A DNA stretch of 5,261 nucleotides, taken from NCBI GenBank assembly GCA_004552155.1, contig SFPF01000116.1, positions 1 through 5,261 on the forward strand, read 5' to 3'. Of the stretch, positions 1 through 5,261 are shown one piece after another (position 1 is the first letter of the stretch; every line of letters starts with the position of its first letter). The notes beneath the pieces were generated by a model. It was given only the letters and a program-made list of their open reading frames with translations. It made no database searches and had not been told where the DNA came from. A program made the translations under genes and the position numbers. The DNA comes from Bacteroidales bacterium (GTDB lineage Bacteria > Bacteroidota > Bacteroidia > Bacteroidales > Bacteroidaceae).

Positions 1-253
1 AGCCGTAGCAGAAGTCATGCACAAGACCCGCAAGAGTGTAGGGCAGGTTCATTTCGTCGATGTTCGGCAGATACCAGCGAAAGATTTTGGGCACGCTCGC
101 ACCGTCCCAGACGAGCCCCCGCCGGAACTCGAAGCGGTATTCTTTGCCGCCGTTGTCCGTCCATATGGCCGTGAAGTCGTTCTCCAGCCGGAAAAGGCCG
201 CCGCGCATCGCCGTCCAAGAGAACACGTCCCACGATTTCAGCCTGAAGTTCAT
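1..253 (-). CDS. DUF1353 family protein, N-terminal fragment
   Basis: The ATG at 253 overlaps the stop of the 31-residue gene (ATGA) and is preceded by GGGGGA. The frame stays open for 84 codons to the window edge, so the C-terminus is missing. The sequence shows the DUF1353 pattern as I know it: an aromatic-rich N-terminal strand region (FRLENDFTAIW, 21-31), then FEFRRGLVWDGASVPKIF (41-58), containing the conserved 'G...DGASVP' signature, and LVHDFCYG (77-84), containing the conserved 'HD..Y' motif. Proteins of this family occur in many phages and prophages; their biochemical role is not established to my knowledge. The position after two small membrane proteins suggests the lysis or late accessory region. 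Confidence in the family is good because both signature motifs occur in the right order and spacing. Confidence 0.85.
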   Translation of the reverse strand, partial: MNFRLKSWDVFSWTAMRGGLFRLENDFTAIWTDNGGKEYRFEFRRGLVWDGASVPKIFRWYLPNIDEMNLPYTLAGLVHDFCYG

Positions 254-345
254 TCGTCCCCCTTCCATATCCTGTACAGGTAGATTATGCCAGCGATTTC
301 GCAGACGACCGCAAAAATTCCTAGACCGATGAAAAGAGCGTCCAC
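250..345 (-). CDS. 31-residue single-pass membrane protein, GTG start
   Basis: A very short gene that an ATG-only or length-limited search would miss. GTG at 345-343 overlaps the preceding TAG by one base (TAGTG), and a near-perfect GGAGG (357-353) lies seven bases upstream. The product begins MDALFIGLGIFAVVCEIAG and ends IIYLYRIWKGDE: one hydrophobic helix (about residues 4-24, interrupted by Glu16) with a basic then acidic tail. The stop overlaps the next start as ATGA (253-250). The ribosome-binding site, the exact overlaps on both sides and the membrane-helix composition make this a convincing gene despite its size. With the 61-residue protein it forms a pair of small membrane proteins, which suggests a holin/antiholin or similar pair, but no homology supports this. 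Confidence 0.75.
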   Translation of the reverse strand: MDALFIGLGIFAVVCEIAGIIYLYRIWKGDE

Positions 346-530
346 TATTCCTCCTCCAGCTTGCGCTTAATCCATTCGAGGTCGGTCTGGATTCTTGCCA
401 GCGACTCCGAGAGCCGTTTCTTCAATTCTTCAATCTCTTTCTTCTGCCCGCGCACGGCGTATAGCAGCCCGATGATGGCCGCCGCCAAGGCCGGGCTCGC
501 GTTCTGGATGACGTTCATGATTTCGGACAT
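345..530 (-). CDS. Small membrane protein with coiled coil, candidate holin or lysis accessory
   Basis: A 61-residue protein. A short polar N-terminus is followed by a hydrophobic segment SPALAAAIIGLLYAV (12-26), long enough for a modest membrane helix, and then a highly charged, heptad-like helix from RGQKKEIEEL to the end (27-61), predicted to be coiled coil on the cytoplasmic side because of the positive charges just after the helix. The ending DLEWIKRKLEEE resembles part of XhlA-type phage proteins, but XhlA carries its coiled coil before the membrane helix, so this has the opposite order and I do not assign it to that family. GGGAG lies seven bases before the ATG, and the preceding stop is two bases away. 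Its stop TAG shares its G with the GTG of the next gene. A lysis-related role is inferred from size, topology and position. Confidence 0.75.
   Translation of the reverse strand: MSEIMNVIQNASPALAAAIIGLLYAVRGQKKEIEELKKRLSESLARIQTDLEWIKRKLEEE
350..357 (-). promoter_or_regulatory. Strong ribosome-binding site for the 31-residue gene
   Basis: The minus strand reads GGAGGAGG inside the last codons of the 61-residue gene, giving a GGAGG seven bases before GTG 345. It is among the best Shine-Dalgarno matches in the window and is the main support for translation of the tiny gene. Confidence 0.7.
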
Positions 531-532
531 GG

Positions 533-1556
533 CTAGACTCCCGTCGAGAAGTCGATGCCTATCGGTACGAGCGACACCTGCGTCGATGACTGCGCCTCGA
601 ATACCAGCAGGTCCACGGCGTGTCCGTCCTTAAGCGTGAAGTTGCCGCTCTTGCCGTTCGCTCCACCGTTGAAATGGTACGTTTGGTTGCTCCCGGTCGC
701 GTTCACGAACGTCACACGCCCGCCGGACGGTGCCCCGGCGCAGTAGCGGGAAAGGTCGCCTTCGTAGGCGTAGGCCGTATCGACGAAGTAGGGCAATGCC
801 GGGGAGTAGGCCATTCCGTTGTCTTTCAGGGACAGCTTCAAACAGGATATCTTTTCCGTGTCGACGGATTTCGCCGATACCTTCGCGGTCTCCCCTGTCA
901 GCGAGACGTTCCCGGAAATCGACAGGGCTCCGGTTACGCTTATTGGCTGTCCCGCCGTCTTGGTGGCGATACTGTCCGTCGTCACGTTCCCCTTCACGCC
1001 GAAAGCGTCGATGACCGCCGTGACAGTGAGCGTCGTATTCGGCGAGGAAATCTTCGCCGTCTTCACCTCGTCCGTCCTTACCAGTTCCTTTCCCGCCTGG
1101 TATCCGTCCCCGAAGCCGAGCGGCACGCTCGATTCGAGCGTCTGCCCGGCCGGGTCGGCGACGAACATCGAGTTCCCGAGCATCACCTTGCCTTTAACGT
1201 CGAGGTCGCCCGTCACCGTCGTGTTGCCGATGACAAGGTACTTCGTGTTGCCCTGTCCTTGCTTCGTCCCCTCGATGGAGTCCGCCTTCAGGCCTCCCGT
1301 CACCGTGAGCTTCTCGAGCGTGCGCTCTTTCATGACGTAGGCGGTCATGATCTTGCCGCCACGGGTATCCTCTATCTTGAACACGATGTCGCCGACGCGG
1401 TGTTGCGGCGAGTCGTTCGTCATCGCCTTCGCCCCCACGAGCCAGTCAAAGAGGTCGCCGAGCGATACCTTCCTGTCGCGGTCGGAACCCTCGCCCTGTA
1501 GGATGTAGACCCGGTTGTCCGCCGGGTTCGAAAACTGTCGTTATGTTTTCAGGCAT
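533..1556 (-). CDS. Repeat-rich tail appendage protein, frameshifted near the 5' end
   Basis: The intact gene would encode about 340 residues from ATG 1556, which has GGGAGA nine bases upstream. In that frame translation stops at TGA 1448-1446 after 36 residues. Skipping one T in the TTTT run (1534-1531) gives MPENITTVSNPADNRVYILQ and then a sensible frame through KVSLGDLFDW into the long open frame ending at TAG 535-533. The GTG at 1438 has no ribosome-binding site and is unlikely to be the native start. The body carries three VTG-x-L units (about residues 85, 114 and 207 of the restored protein) in Ser/Thr/Val-rich sequence suggesting a beta-repeat shaft. The last 85 or so residues, with RVTFVNATGSNQTYHF and GNFTLKDGHAVDLLVF, look like a beta-sandwich end domain. 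A role as a fibre or tail decoration is inferred from position and composition. Whether the frameshift is real, or a sequence error, cannot be decided here. Confidence 0.75.
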
Positions 1557-1565
1557 TGTCTTTTA

Positions 1566-1571
1566 TCTCCC
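1566..1571 (-). promoter_or_regulatory. Ribosome-binding site deciding the start at 1556
   Basis: GGGAGA on the minus strand lies nine bases before ATG 1556, in the 20-base gap after fibre 2. It is the reason for placing the start of the appendage gene at 1556 rather than at the unsupported GTG at 1438. Confidence 0.75.
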
Positions 1572-1576
1572 TTTTC

Positions 1577-2848
1577 CTATGTCAATTCCAAATTTGTGCC
1601 TAGCGTCGGAAGAGCTGTCGCAAAATTATTTGAATAAAAATCTGTAAGCAGGCTTGTATTCATATTGGTAATCGTTGAAGTCGAATTCAACGATGATATG
1701 TTATCCAAAGACGCTTCTACCCGTTGGTAGGTCGCACCCATATAGGCGAAAAGGTTTATGTTTATGTTGTTGGAAAGGTCGTCGTAAACATTGGCGTATA
1801 ATTTGAAATTTGACGGCGAGATTCCGTGAGTCCACGTCAATTGTCCTTTCGTTGTTCCCTGTTTGCCATTATTCCGTCGATACCATACGTCTGCCGTGGC
1901 AGAAAGCCCATTTCCTGTCGTATTCGTGTATATCTTGAAAGTAGTATGGATAGTATCGCTGCCTCCGGATTGTGAAGATTTGCAGATGTGGCAAAGCCAC
2001 GCATACTTATTGGAATTACCGCTTCCGGAATATGCGAAACCTTTTTGTATAGGAGGCAACACGAATACGCTTTTCCACTTCGGGGCGTTTCCGTCGCCGT
2101 TGGAAACCAGCAACTGCCCAGCCGTTCCAAAATCGTTAGGAACGGGCATATACGTATAATTGTCCGAAACCATACTCATTCGACCCATGTTGTCGAAGTT
2201 CATATCCTTCATTCGCCAGCTTGCAAGGTCTCCCGGATTGGCACGTTTGCAAGTTAACTGTGCTCCTTCAGGTTTCCATTGCTTCACTAGAATGATGGGT
2301 GCGCCGTCCGAATCCTTGTTTATCGTTATACCCTGACCTGCTTTCGGGAATTGCGAATAATATGTTTGCAAATATCGAATCGTCGCAAGGAGTTCGTTCC
2401 CGTTTGCGCGGACGTCCGCCGGGAATGAAACCACGCCGGAAGCGTCCACGGACGCCCCGAGTTTTGCCTGATACGTTTCCTCGATGTTGTTTCCGCTTGC
2501 GTCCGCAATCGCCTTTCCCGCCGTGGCTGCCTTGCCCGAATAGTTCGTTGCCGTCAATCCAAGGACCGAAGAAATTTTGCTTTTGATGTAGTTCCACAAG
2601 TCGAGGACAGGGCGTCTCACGATATGTGTATGGTCGGAATTGGAATCTCCGAAGTAGGAACTGTCGTCATTCAAATCGGCGGAACCGCTTGCGACCTGCC
2701 TCATCATGGTGGTAACTCCCACAGTGGTGGCATTAGAGCCGTCTACGTTGAGCTTGCTGTTCCAATTAGTAATATCCGCATCGGAAATGCGGTTGTCCAC
2801 AAGTTCAATAGTGCTCCCGTCTTTCGCTTTCATCTTTGAAGATTGCAT
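1577..2848 (-). CDS. Tail-fibre protein with probable receptor-binding tip (fibre 2)
   Basis: A 423-residue fibre protein. The N-terminal KMKAKDGSTIELVDNRIS (5-22) resembles the tag of fibre 1, and residues 77-126 repeat the fibre 1 module. Then come a segment with FPKAGQGITINKDSDGAP (167-184) and GTAGQLLVSNGDGNAPKWKS (241-260), a typical fibre motif that often precedes the last domain. The remaining 160 or so residues (262-423) are rich in Ser, Thr, Asn and aromatics (KYAWLCHICK, VWYRRNNGKQ, NININLFAYMGATYQ) and look like a beta-rich distal tip; I infer receptor binding but recognise no named fold. The start has AGGAG nine bases upstream, overlapping the TAG of the previous gene. Alternative in-frame ATG at codon 6 is less well placed. 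The 3' part is AT-rich (17 G+C in 60 bases at 1621-1680), unlike the baseplate genes (41 of 60 at 4621-4680). Confidence 0.85.
   Translation of the reverse strand: MQSSKMKAKDGSTIELVDNRISDADITNWNSKLNVDGSNATTVGVTTMMRQVASGSADLNDDSSYFGDSNSDHTHIVRRPVLDLWNYIKSKISSVLGLTATNYSGKAATAGKAIADASGNNIEETYQAKLGASVDASGVVSFPADVRANGNELLATIRYLQTYYSQFPKAGQGITINKDSDGAPIILVKQWKPEGAQLTCKRANPGDLASWRMKDMNFDNMGRMSMVSDNYTYMPVPNDFGTAGQLLVSNGDGNAPKWKSVFVLPPIQKGFAYSGSGNSNKYAWLCHICKSSQSGGSDTIHTTFKIYTNTTGNGLSATADVWYRRNNGKQGTTKGQLTWTHGISPSNFKLYANVYDDLSNNININLFAYMGATYQRVEASLDNISSLNSTSTITNMNTSLLTDFYSNNFATALPTLGTNLELT
2471..2620 (-). repeat. Fibre module copy 2 (VRRPV to EETY), paralogous to 3038-3196
   Basis: This is the 50-residue counterpart, inside fibre 2, of the module at residues 316-368 of fibre 1. 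Conserved blocks are VRRPV, YIK, ISSVLGLT, YSGKAATAG and SGNNIEETY. After the module the two proteins diverge, although both reach a GITI motif some distance later, at residue 173 here and 411 in fibre 1. Confidence 0.85.
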
Positions 2849-2857
2849 ACGAGTTCA

Positions 2858-2863
2858 CTCCTA
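2858..2863 (-). promoter_or_regulatory. Ribosome-binding site of fibre 2 overlapping the fibre 1 stop codon
   Basis: The minus strand reads TAGGAG here, nine bases before the ATG at 2848. TAG is the stop of fibre 1, so the stop codon forms part of the Shine-Dalgarno sequence. This spacing favours the ATG at 2848 over the downstream ATG at codon 6. Confidence 0.8.
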
Positions 2864-4141
2864 TTCAAAACAAATAACTTGTTCACCTGAAATTTCTTTT
2901 ATAGTAATTCCTTTTGCATCAATAGTATCTATAGCGGTCTTAATTCCATTTGAAGTAACAGGATTATTACTTCCTGCCGTAGGCGCGGAGTCGAACGTCA
3001 GATTGTTCTGTTTTGCATTAAGTTCAGTTTTCGTCGCATACGTTTCTTCGATATTGTTCCCGCTGTGGTCCGATACGGCTTTGTCGGCAGTCCCGGCAGT
3101 AGCCGCCTTTCCAGAATATGACGAAGACGTCAAACCGAGAACGGATGAAATCTTGAGTTTGATATATTTCCAAATAGCGTAAACCGGTCTTCGAACAAAT
3201 GAAGTATTTGAAGTTCCTCCGTTTTGGTATTGCGAGACGTAGTAGTCCGCATCAACAGGCGTTGAGGATCCAGTTGATAGCGAGTTGATAAGCGATGAAG
3301 TCAATTCCGATTTGCTTGCCGCATTCGTTCCGGTTCCGCCCTTTGTCGTCGGCAAAACATCGAAGGCGTCTTCCTTCCCGTCCCAAGAAGTTACTTTGTC
3401 CGAAGTGATTCCATCCAATACATCCTTGTTGCCGTGCTCGTGAACCTTCGCCACGGCGTTCGCCAAGTCCGCTTCCGTCTGCTTGTAAGTGTCTAGAAGT
3501 TCCTTGTTCGCGTGCGTGTGATGGATAGTCGAGTTTCCGGAAACCTGCGAATGGTCGTAGGCTACCTTTCCGCGGTCACCACGATACGCCGTTGTAGCAG
3601 TCTCGCCCAAAGCTAGAGACGGCGAAATTTCCACGTATTGCGAACCAGTCCAGCGGTATGTAAGGTTCGTATCTTTCGCAACGTAGATTTTCCCCTCTTC
3701 GCCGGTCGTCGGGAAAGCGGCAAGGTTGTCGTATTCCTCGATATTGTCAAACCCGCCGGGAATCTGCGAAGCCGGAATGCGTCCGCTCGCATCCAGCGAA
3801 GCAACGCCGTTTGCCGCTCCTATTCTGCTTTCGTCTATCGGCGTATAGCCCAAAGCATTAGTAACGTTTTCCTTCGTCAGTTCGGAGCGTATCTGCGTCG
3901 AGCTCTTGTTCTCCACGTTAGCAAGCCCGATTTGCGCCTTTGTTACTTTGTGCGGATTTGCCGTGTTTCCGATGTGGGCAGAAACGCTCGCTTCAATGGC
4001 GTTCGTTTTCGCCAACACCGCCGGCGAATACGGCACGTTATGCTCCGCCCCGGAAAGCTCCGTCTCGAAGGCGTTCACCCGGCTGTCGCCCAAGTCGTGG
4101 ATTGTCCCTGTTTTGTCCTTTATCTTTTTCAGTATGCTCAT
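2861..4141 (-). CDS. Mosaic tail-fibre protein (fibre 1)
   Basis: A 426-residue modular fibre protein, probably displayed at the baseplate and involved in host contact. Visible modules in order: an N-terminal tag KKIKDKTGTIHDLGDSRV (5-22), also present in altered form in the next gene; a phage tail repeat NPHKVTKAQIGLANVEN (62-78); NALGYTP (95-101); a segment with EEGKIYVAKDTNLTYRW (148-164); TTAYRGDRGKVAYDHSQ (183-199); LPTTKGGTGTNAAS (263-276); a YYVSQYQNGGT to SSVLGLT module (300-338); and DSAPTAGSNNPVTSNGIKTA (385-403), a common fibre linker. It ends soon after with GITIKEISGEQVICFE and has no obvious large tip domain. The start follows the preceding stop by one base with only a weak GGGG upstream, suggesting coupling. 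GC drops strongly toward the 3' end: 39 of 60 bases at 4021-4080 and 19 of 60 at 2881-2940. Confidence 0.85.
   Translation of the reverse strand: MSILKKIKDKTGTIHDLGDSRVNAFETELSGAEHNVPYSPAVLAKTNAIEASVSAHIGNTANPHKVTKAQIGLANVENKSSTQIRSELTKENVTNALGYTPIDESRIGAANGVASLDASGRIPASQIPGGFDNIEEYDNLAAFPTTGEEGKIYVAKDTNLTYRWTGSQYVEISPSLALGETATTAYRGDRGKVAYDHSQVSGNSTIHHTHANKELLDTYKQTEADLANAVAKVHEHGNKDVLDGITSDKVTSWDGKEDAFDVLPTTKGGTGTNAASKSELTSSLINSLSTGSSTPVDADYYVSQYQNGGTSNTSFVRRPVYAIWKYIKLKISSVLGLTSSSYSGKAATAGTADKAVSDHSGNNIEETYATKTELNAKQNNLTFDSAPTAGSNNPVTSNGIKTAIDTIDAKGITIKEISGEQVICFE
3038..3196 (-). repeat. Fibre module copy 1 (VRRPV to EETY), paralogous to 2471-2620
   Basis: Residues 316-368 of fibre 1 form a 53-residue unit matching residues 77-126 of fibre 2. 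By eye 39 of 50 aligned residues are identical, with a three-residue insertion (TAD) in this copy. The core is ISSVLGLT, then YSGKAATAG, then SGNNIEETY. The DNA is clearly more diverged than the protein, mainly at third codon positions, so this is not a recent exact duplication. Confidence 0.85.
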
Positions 4142-4142
4142 T

Positions 4143-4484
4143 TCAGAACCCCGTTATTACGAGCGTGTCTCCGCTCACATTTATGTCCTTTATTTCAGAT
4201 TTCGCAGCCGCTATCGCCCGCTTCACGGACAGGTCGGAAAACGTCATTTCTCCCTCTGTCACGGGCGTGATGTCCACTGTGCCGTCGGACGACCGCAGCC
4301 CTGCTGACGCAATCGCCATTTCCTTTTCCACGTATTCGCCCACCGGGTCCGCGAACGCCACCGCTAGGTTTTCCATGGCCTCCTTGCGTCCTTCGTCTCC
4401 GGACGCGGAGATTTTCGTGTTTTTCAGTCCCGCCTTGACAAGCTCCTCGGCGAGGCTCTTCCTGAAGTCGTCCTTCGCCGTCAT
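4143..4484 (-). CDS. Unrecognised 113-residue phage protein between baseplate and fibre genes
   Basis: I do not recognise this family. The start ATG overlaps the preceding stop (ATGA, 4484-4481) and has a strong GGGAGG (4494-4489) four bases upstream, so the start is well supported. The protein is soluble, without signal peptide or membrane helix. The first half is charged and helical (residues 1-60, with a DDFRKSLAEELVKAGLKNT segment and EAMENLAVAFADPVGEYVEKE). The second half has a DGTVDITPVTEGEMTFSDL stretch, a short AIAAAKSEIKD helix (91-100) and a terminal strand, VSGDTLVITGF. Its position between baseplate and fibre suggests a small connector, a fibre-attachment protein or an assembly factor, but this is positional inference only. 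The stop is one base from the next ATG, so the two are probably translationally coupled. Confidence 0.8.
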   Translation of the reverse strand: MTAKDDFRKSLAEELVKAGLKNTKISASGDEGRKEAMENLAVAFADPVGEYVEKEMAIASAGLRSSDGTVDITPVTEGEMTFSDLSVKRAIAAAKSEIKDINVSGDTLVITGF

Positions 4485-5023
4485 GCGACCTCCCTGTCCT
4501 CGTCCCTTGCCGCCGCGAGGATTTTCTTTCCGTCAGCGGTCGCGAGGAACGCGCCGTTCGACTCCGAAAGCGCCGCCCCGGGCAATCCCAGCACACCCGC
4601 CGGGGCGAGCCTCCGGACCTGCTTCCGCAGGAGCTGGCGGCCTCCGGGCGTATAGACGAAGAACGTCGCCGGGCACTCGTCGGTGTATTGAGGCGCGGGG
4701 TCGCCGGAAAGTTCCGAGACGTTGTAAATCACGTTGTCGGGCGTTCCTGCCGCGTCAATCTTCAGTAGTTCCAGCAAACGTTCCCTGAACTCTACGTCGC
4801 TTTCTCCATGCTTCCTGACGATGTTCTTTATCTTGCCGATGATGTCCAGCCACGCGCCTTCGGCGGCGTTTATGTCGAAGGCGTCGGATGTCCGTTCTGC
4901 TGAATCCTCCGAAGGCTGTAGAGATTCTATGGCCGATTCAAGGACCGACAACAGATTGCCGGATTCCCGGTACTGCTCGATGACAAGCCCCTTGACGCTT
5001 TCAAAGAGTTTCAGCGGGTTCAT
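4481..5023 (-). CDS. DUF2612-type phage baseplate protein (gpI-like position)
   Basis: A 180-residue protein placed just after the baseplate J gene, where P2-type phages encode gpI, a wedge component. The sequence follows the DUF2612 pattern as I know it: an N-terminal helical part with NLLSVLESAIE (23-33), then GAWLDIIGKI (56-65), corresponding to the family's 'G.qLD.IG.iv' motif, then a helix with VEFRERLLELL (77-87), then GTPDNVIY (93-100), and a strand-rich end with LAPAGVLGLPG (139-149). The start is the ATG directly after the second repeat copy, with GGAG ten bases upstream. The stop TGA overlaps the next ATG as ATGA. The last 30 or so residues are charged and probably extend past the conserved domain. 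The family call is based on motif recall without a search; the baseplate role follows from order and is fairly secure. Confidence 0.8.
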   Translation of the reverse strand: MNPLKLFESVKGLVIEQYRESGNLLSVLESAIESLQPSEDSAERTSDAFDINAAEGAWLDIIGKIKNIVRKHGESDVEFRERLLELLKIDAAGTPDNVIYNVSELSGDPAPQYTDECPATFFVYTPGGRQLLRKQVRRLAPAGVLGLPGAALSESNGAFLATADGKKILAAARDEDREVA

Positions 5024-5056
5024 CAGCCGCCCTCTCCGATCAGCCGCCCTCTCCGA
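5023..5056 (-). repeat. Perfect 17-bp tandem duplication at the J/DUF2612 junction
   Basis: The minus-strand unit TCGGAGAGGGCGGCTGA occurs twice head to tail (5056-5040 and 5039-5023) with no mismatch. Each copy carries a GGAG-type ribosome-binding site and a TGA. The first copy ends the J gene; the second runs into the ATG of the next gene. With one copy removed, the junction would read CTGATG, a normal stop/start overlap, so the duplication appears to be recent and has separated the two genes by 16 bases without altering either protein. Confidence 0.95.
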
Positions 5057-5261
5057 GAATTACCGTTATTCCTTCCTCATCAAGCGATGCGCATAGGTTG
5101 TCCGGCACTTCTATTCTCCCGCTTGTCGCGCTCTTTCCGTCGAAAGTCGCCTTGAACTGCAAGTCCAAGATGCCGGGTACGTTGTCGTAAATCGGCGAAG
5201 CGAGCCGCTGGATGATGATGTCCTTTCCCGGCGTGTACTGGTCTTTCGCCCATTCCACAAG
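5040..5261 (-). CDS. Baseplate J-like protein (gp47/gpJ family), C-terminal fragment
   Basis: Only the last 73 residues are present; the frame is open to the window edge, so the gene begins outside. In contractile-tail phages and related injection machines this protein forms the baseplate wedge that links the central hub to the fibre-bearing periphery. The visible part has the layout expected of a J C-terminus: a YTPGKDIIIQRLASPIYDN segment, in which a bound helix precedes the final strand region, then VPGILDL, then a short beta-rich end finishing ITVILGEGG and TGA. The GTG seven residues before YTPGKD is an internal codon, not a start. The assignment rests on this pattern and on the DUF2612 gene directly downstream, which is the usual J-I order. 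The stop codon lies in the first copy of a 17-bp tandem repeat. Confidence is limited by the short length. Confidence 0.75.
   Translation of the reverse strand, partial: LVEWAKDQYTPGKDIIIQRLASPIYDNVPGILDLQFKATFDGKSATSGRIEVPDNLCASLDEEGITVILGEGG

Noticed and set aside
533..1438. GTG at 1438 as the native start of the appendage gene
   Set aside because: No Shine-Dalgarno sequence precedes it, and the 39 codons upstream in the same frame (after one base is skipped) read as sensible protein from a well-supported ATG.
620..1501. Long plus-strand open frame of 293 codons opposite the appendage gene
   Set aside because: It is antisense to a coding gene, has Arg-rich low-complexity composition typical of a shadow frame in GC-rich DNA, and shows no recognisable domain; all supported genes are on the minus strand.
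1446..1556. Separate 36-residue gene from ATG 1556
   Set aside because: After the first eight codons the translation becomes Arg/Gly/Pro-rich and unlike a folded or membrane peptide, while the alternative frame gives a coherent continuation of the downstream protein.
1577..2060. Variable region of a diversity-generating retroelement in the fibre 2 tip (Asn-rich stretches)
   Set aside because: No template repeat, reverse transcriptase or C-type lectin signature is visible in the window; Asn richness alone is common in AT-rich fibre tips.
2706..3182. Plus-strand open frame of 158 codons spanning both fibre genes
   Set aside because: It crosses the fibre 1/fibre 2 junction on the opposite strand, where the minus strand has clear fibre motifs and ribosome-binding sites.

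Overview
This window is a compact piece of a tailed-phage or prophage structural operon, in the order distal baseplate, tail fibre, then lysis region. All genes I can support lie on the minus strand, so the biological order runs from position 5261 down to 1. Neighbouring genes overlap or are at most 20 bases apart. No promoter, terminator, tRNA, IS element, CRISPR array or integrase is visible. Shine-Dalgarno sequences are of the bacterial GGAGG type. The fibre modules (NPHKVTKAQ repeat, TTAYRGDRGK, LPTTKGGTG, SSVLGLT) are of a kind I associate with phages and prophages of gut and rumen anaerobes. I cannot name the host, and nothing in the window distinguishes a free phage from an integrated one.

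Layout in transcription order: (1) 5261-5040, the C-terminal end of a baseplate J-like (gp47/gpJ) protein. (2) 5023-4481, a DUF2612-type baseplate protein in the position of P2 gpI. (3) 4484-4143, a 113-residue protein I do not recognise. (4) 4141-2861, a mosaic tail-fibre protein. (5) 2848-1577, a second fibre sharing an N-terminal tag and a central module with the first and ending in a long, probably receptor-binding, tip. (6) 1556-533, a repeat-rich appendage protein whose reading frame is broken near its 5' end by one extra base. (7) 530-345, a 61-residue membrane plus coiled-coil protein. (8) 345-250, a 31-residue single-helix membrane protein starting at GTG. (9) 253-1, the N-terminal part of a DUF1353 protein running off the window.

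The likely logic is that J and the DUF2612 protein complete the baseplate wedge, the fibres and the repeat protein form host-recognition appendages, and the two small membrane proteins are candidate holin or lysis-accessory proteins before the DUF1353 gene.

The points most worth checking are the single-base frameshift at 1531-1534, a perfect 17-bp tandem duplication at the J/DUF2612 junction that doubles the ribosome-binding site, the 31-residue gene tucked between two overlaps, and the paralogous, compositionally mosaic fibre pair. I do not see a clearly new biological system. The small-protein lysis region is the least characterised part.
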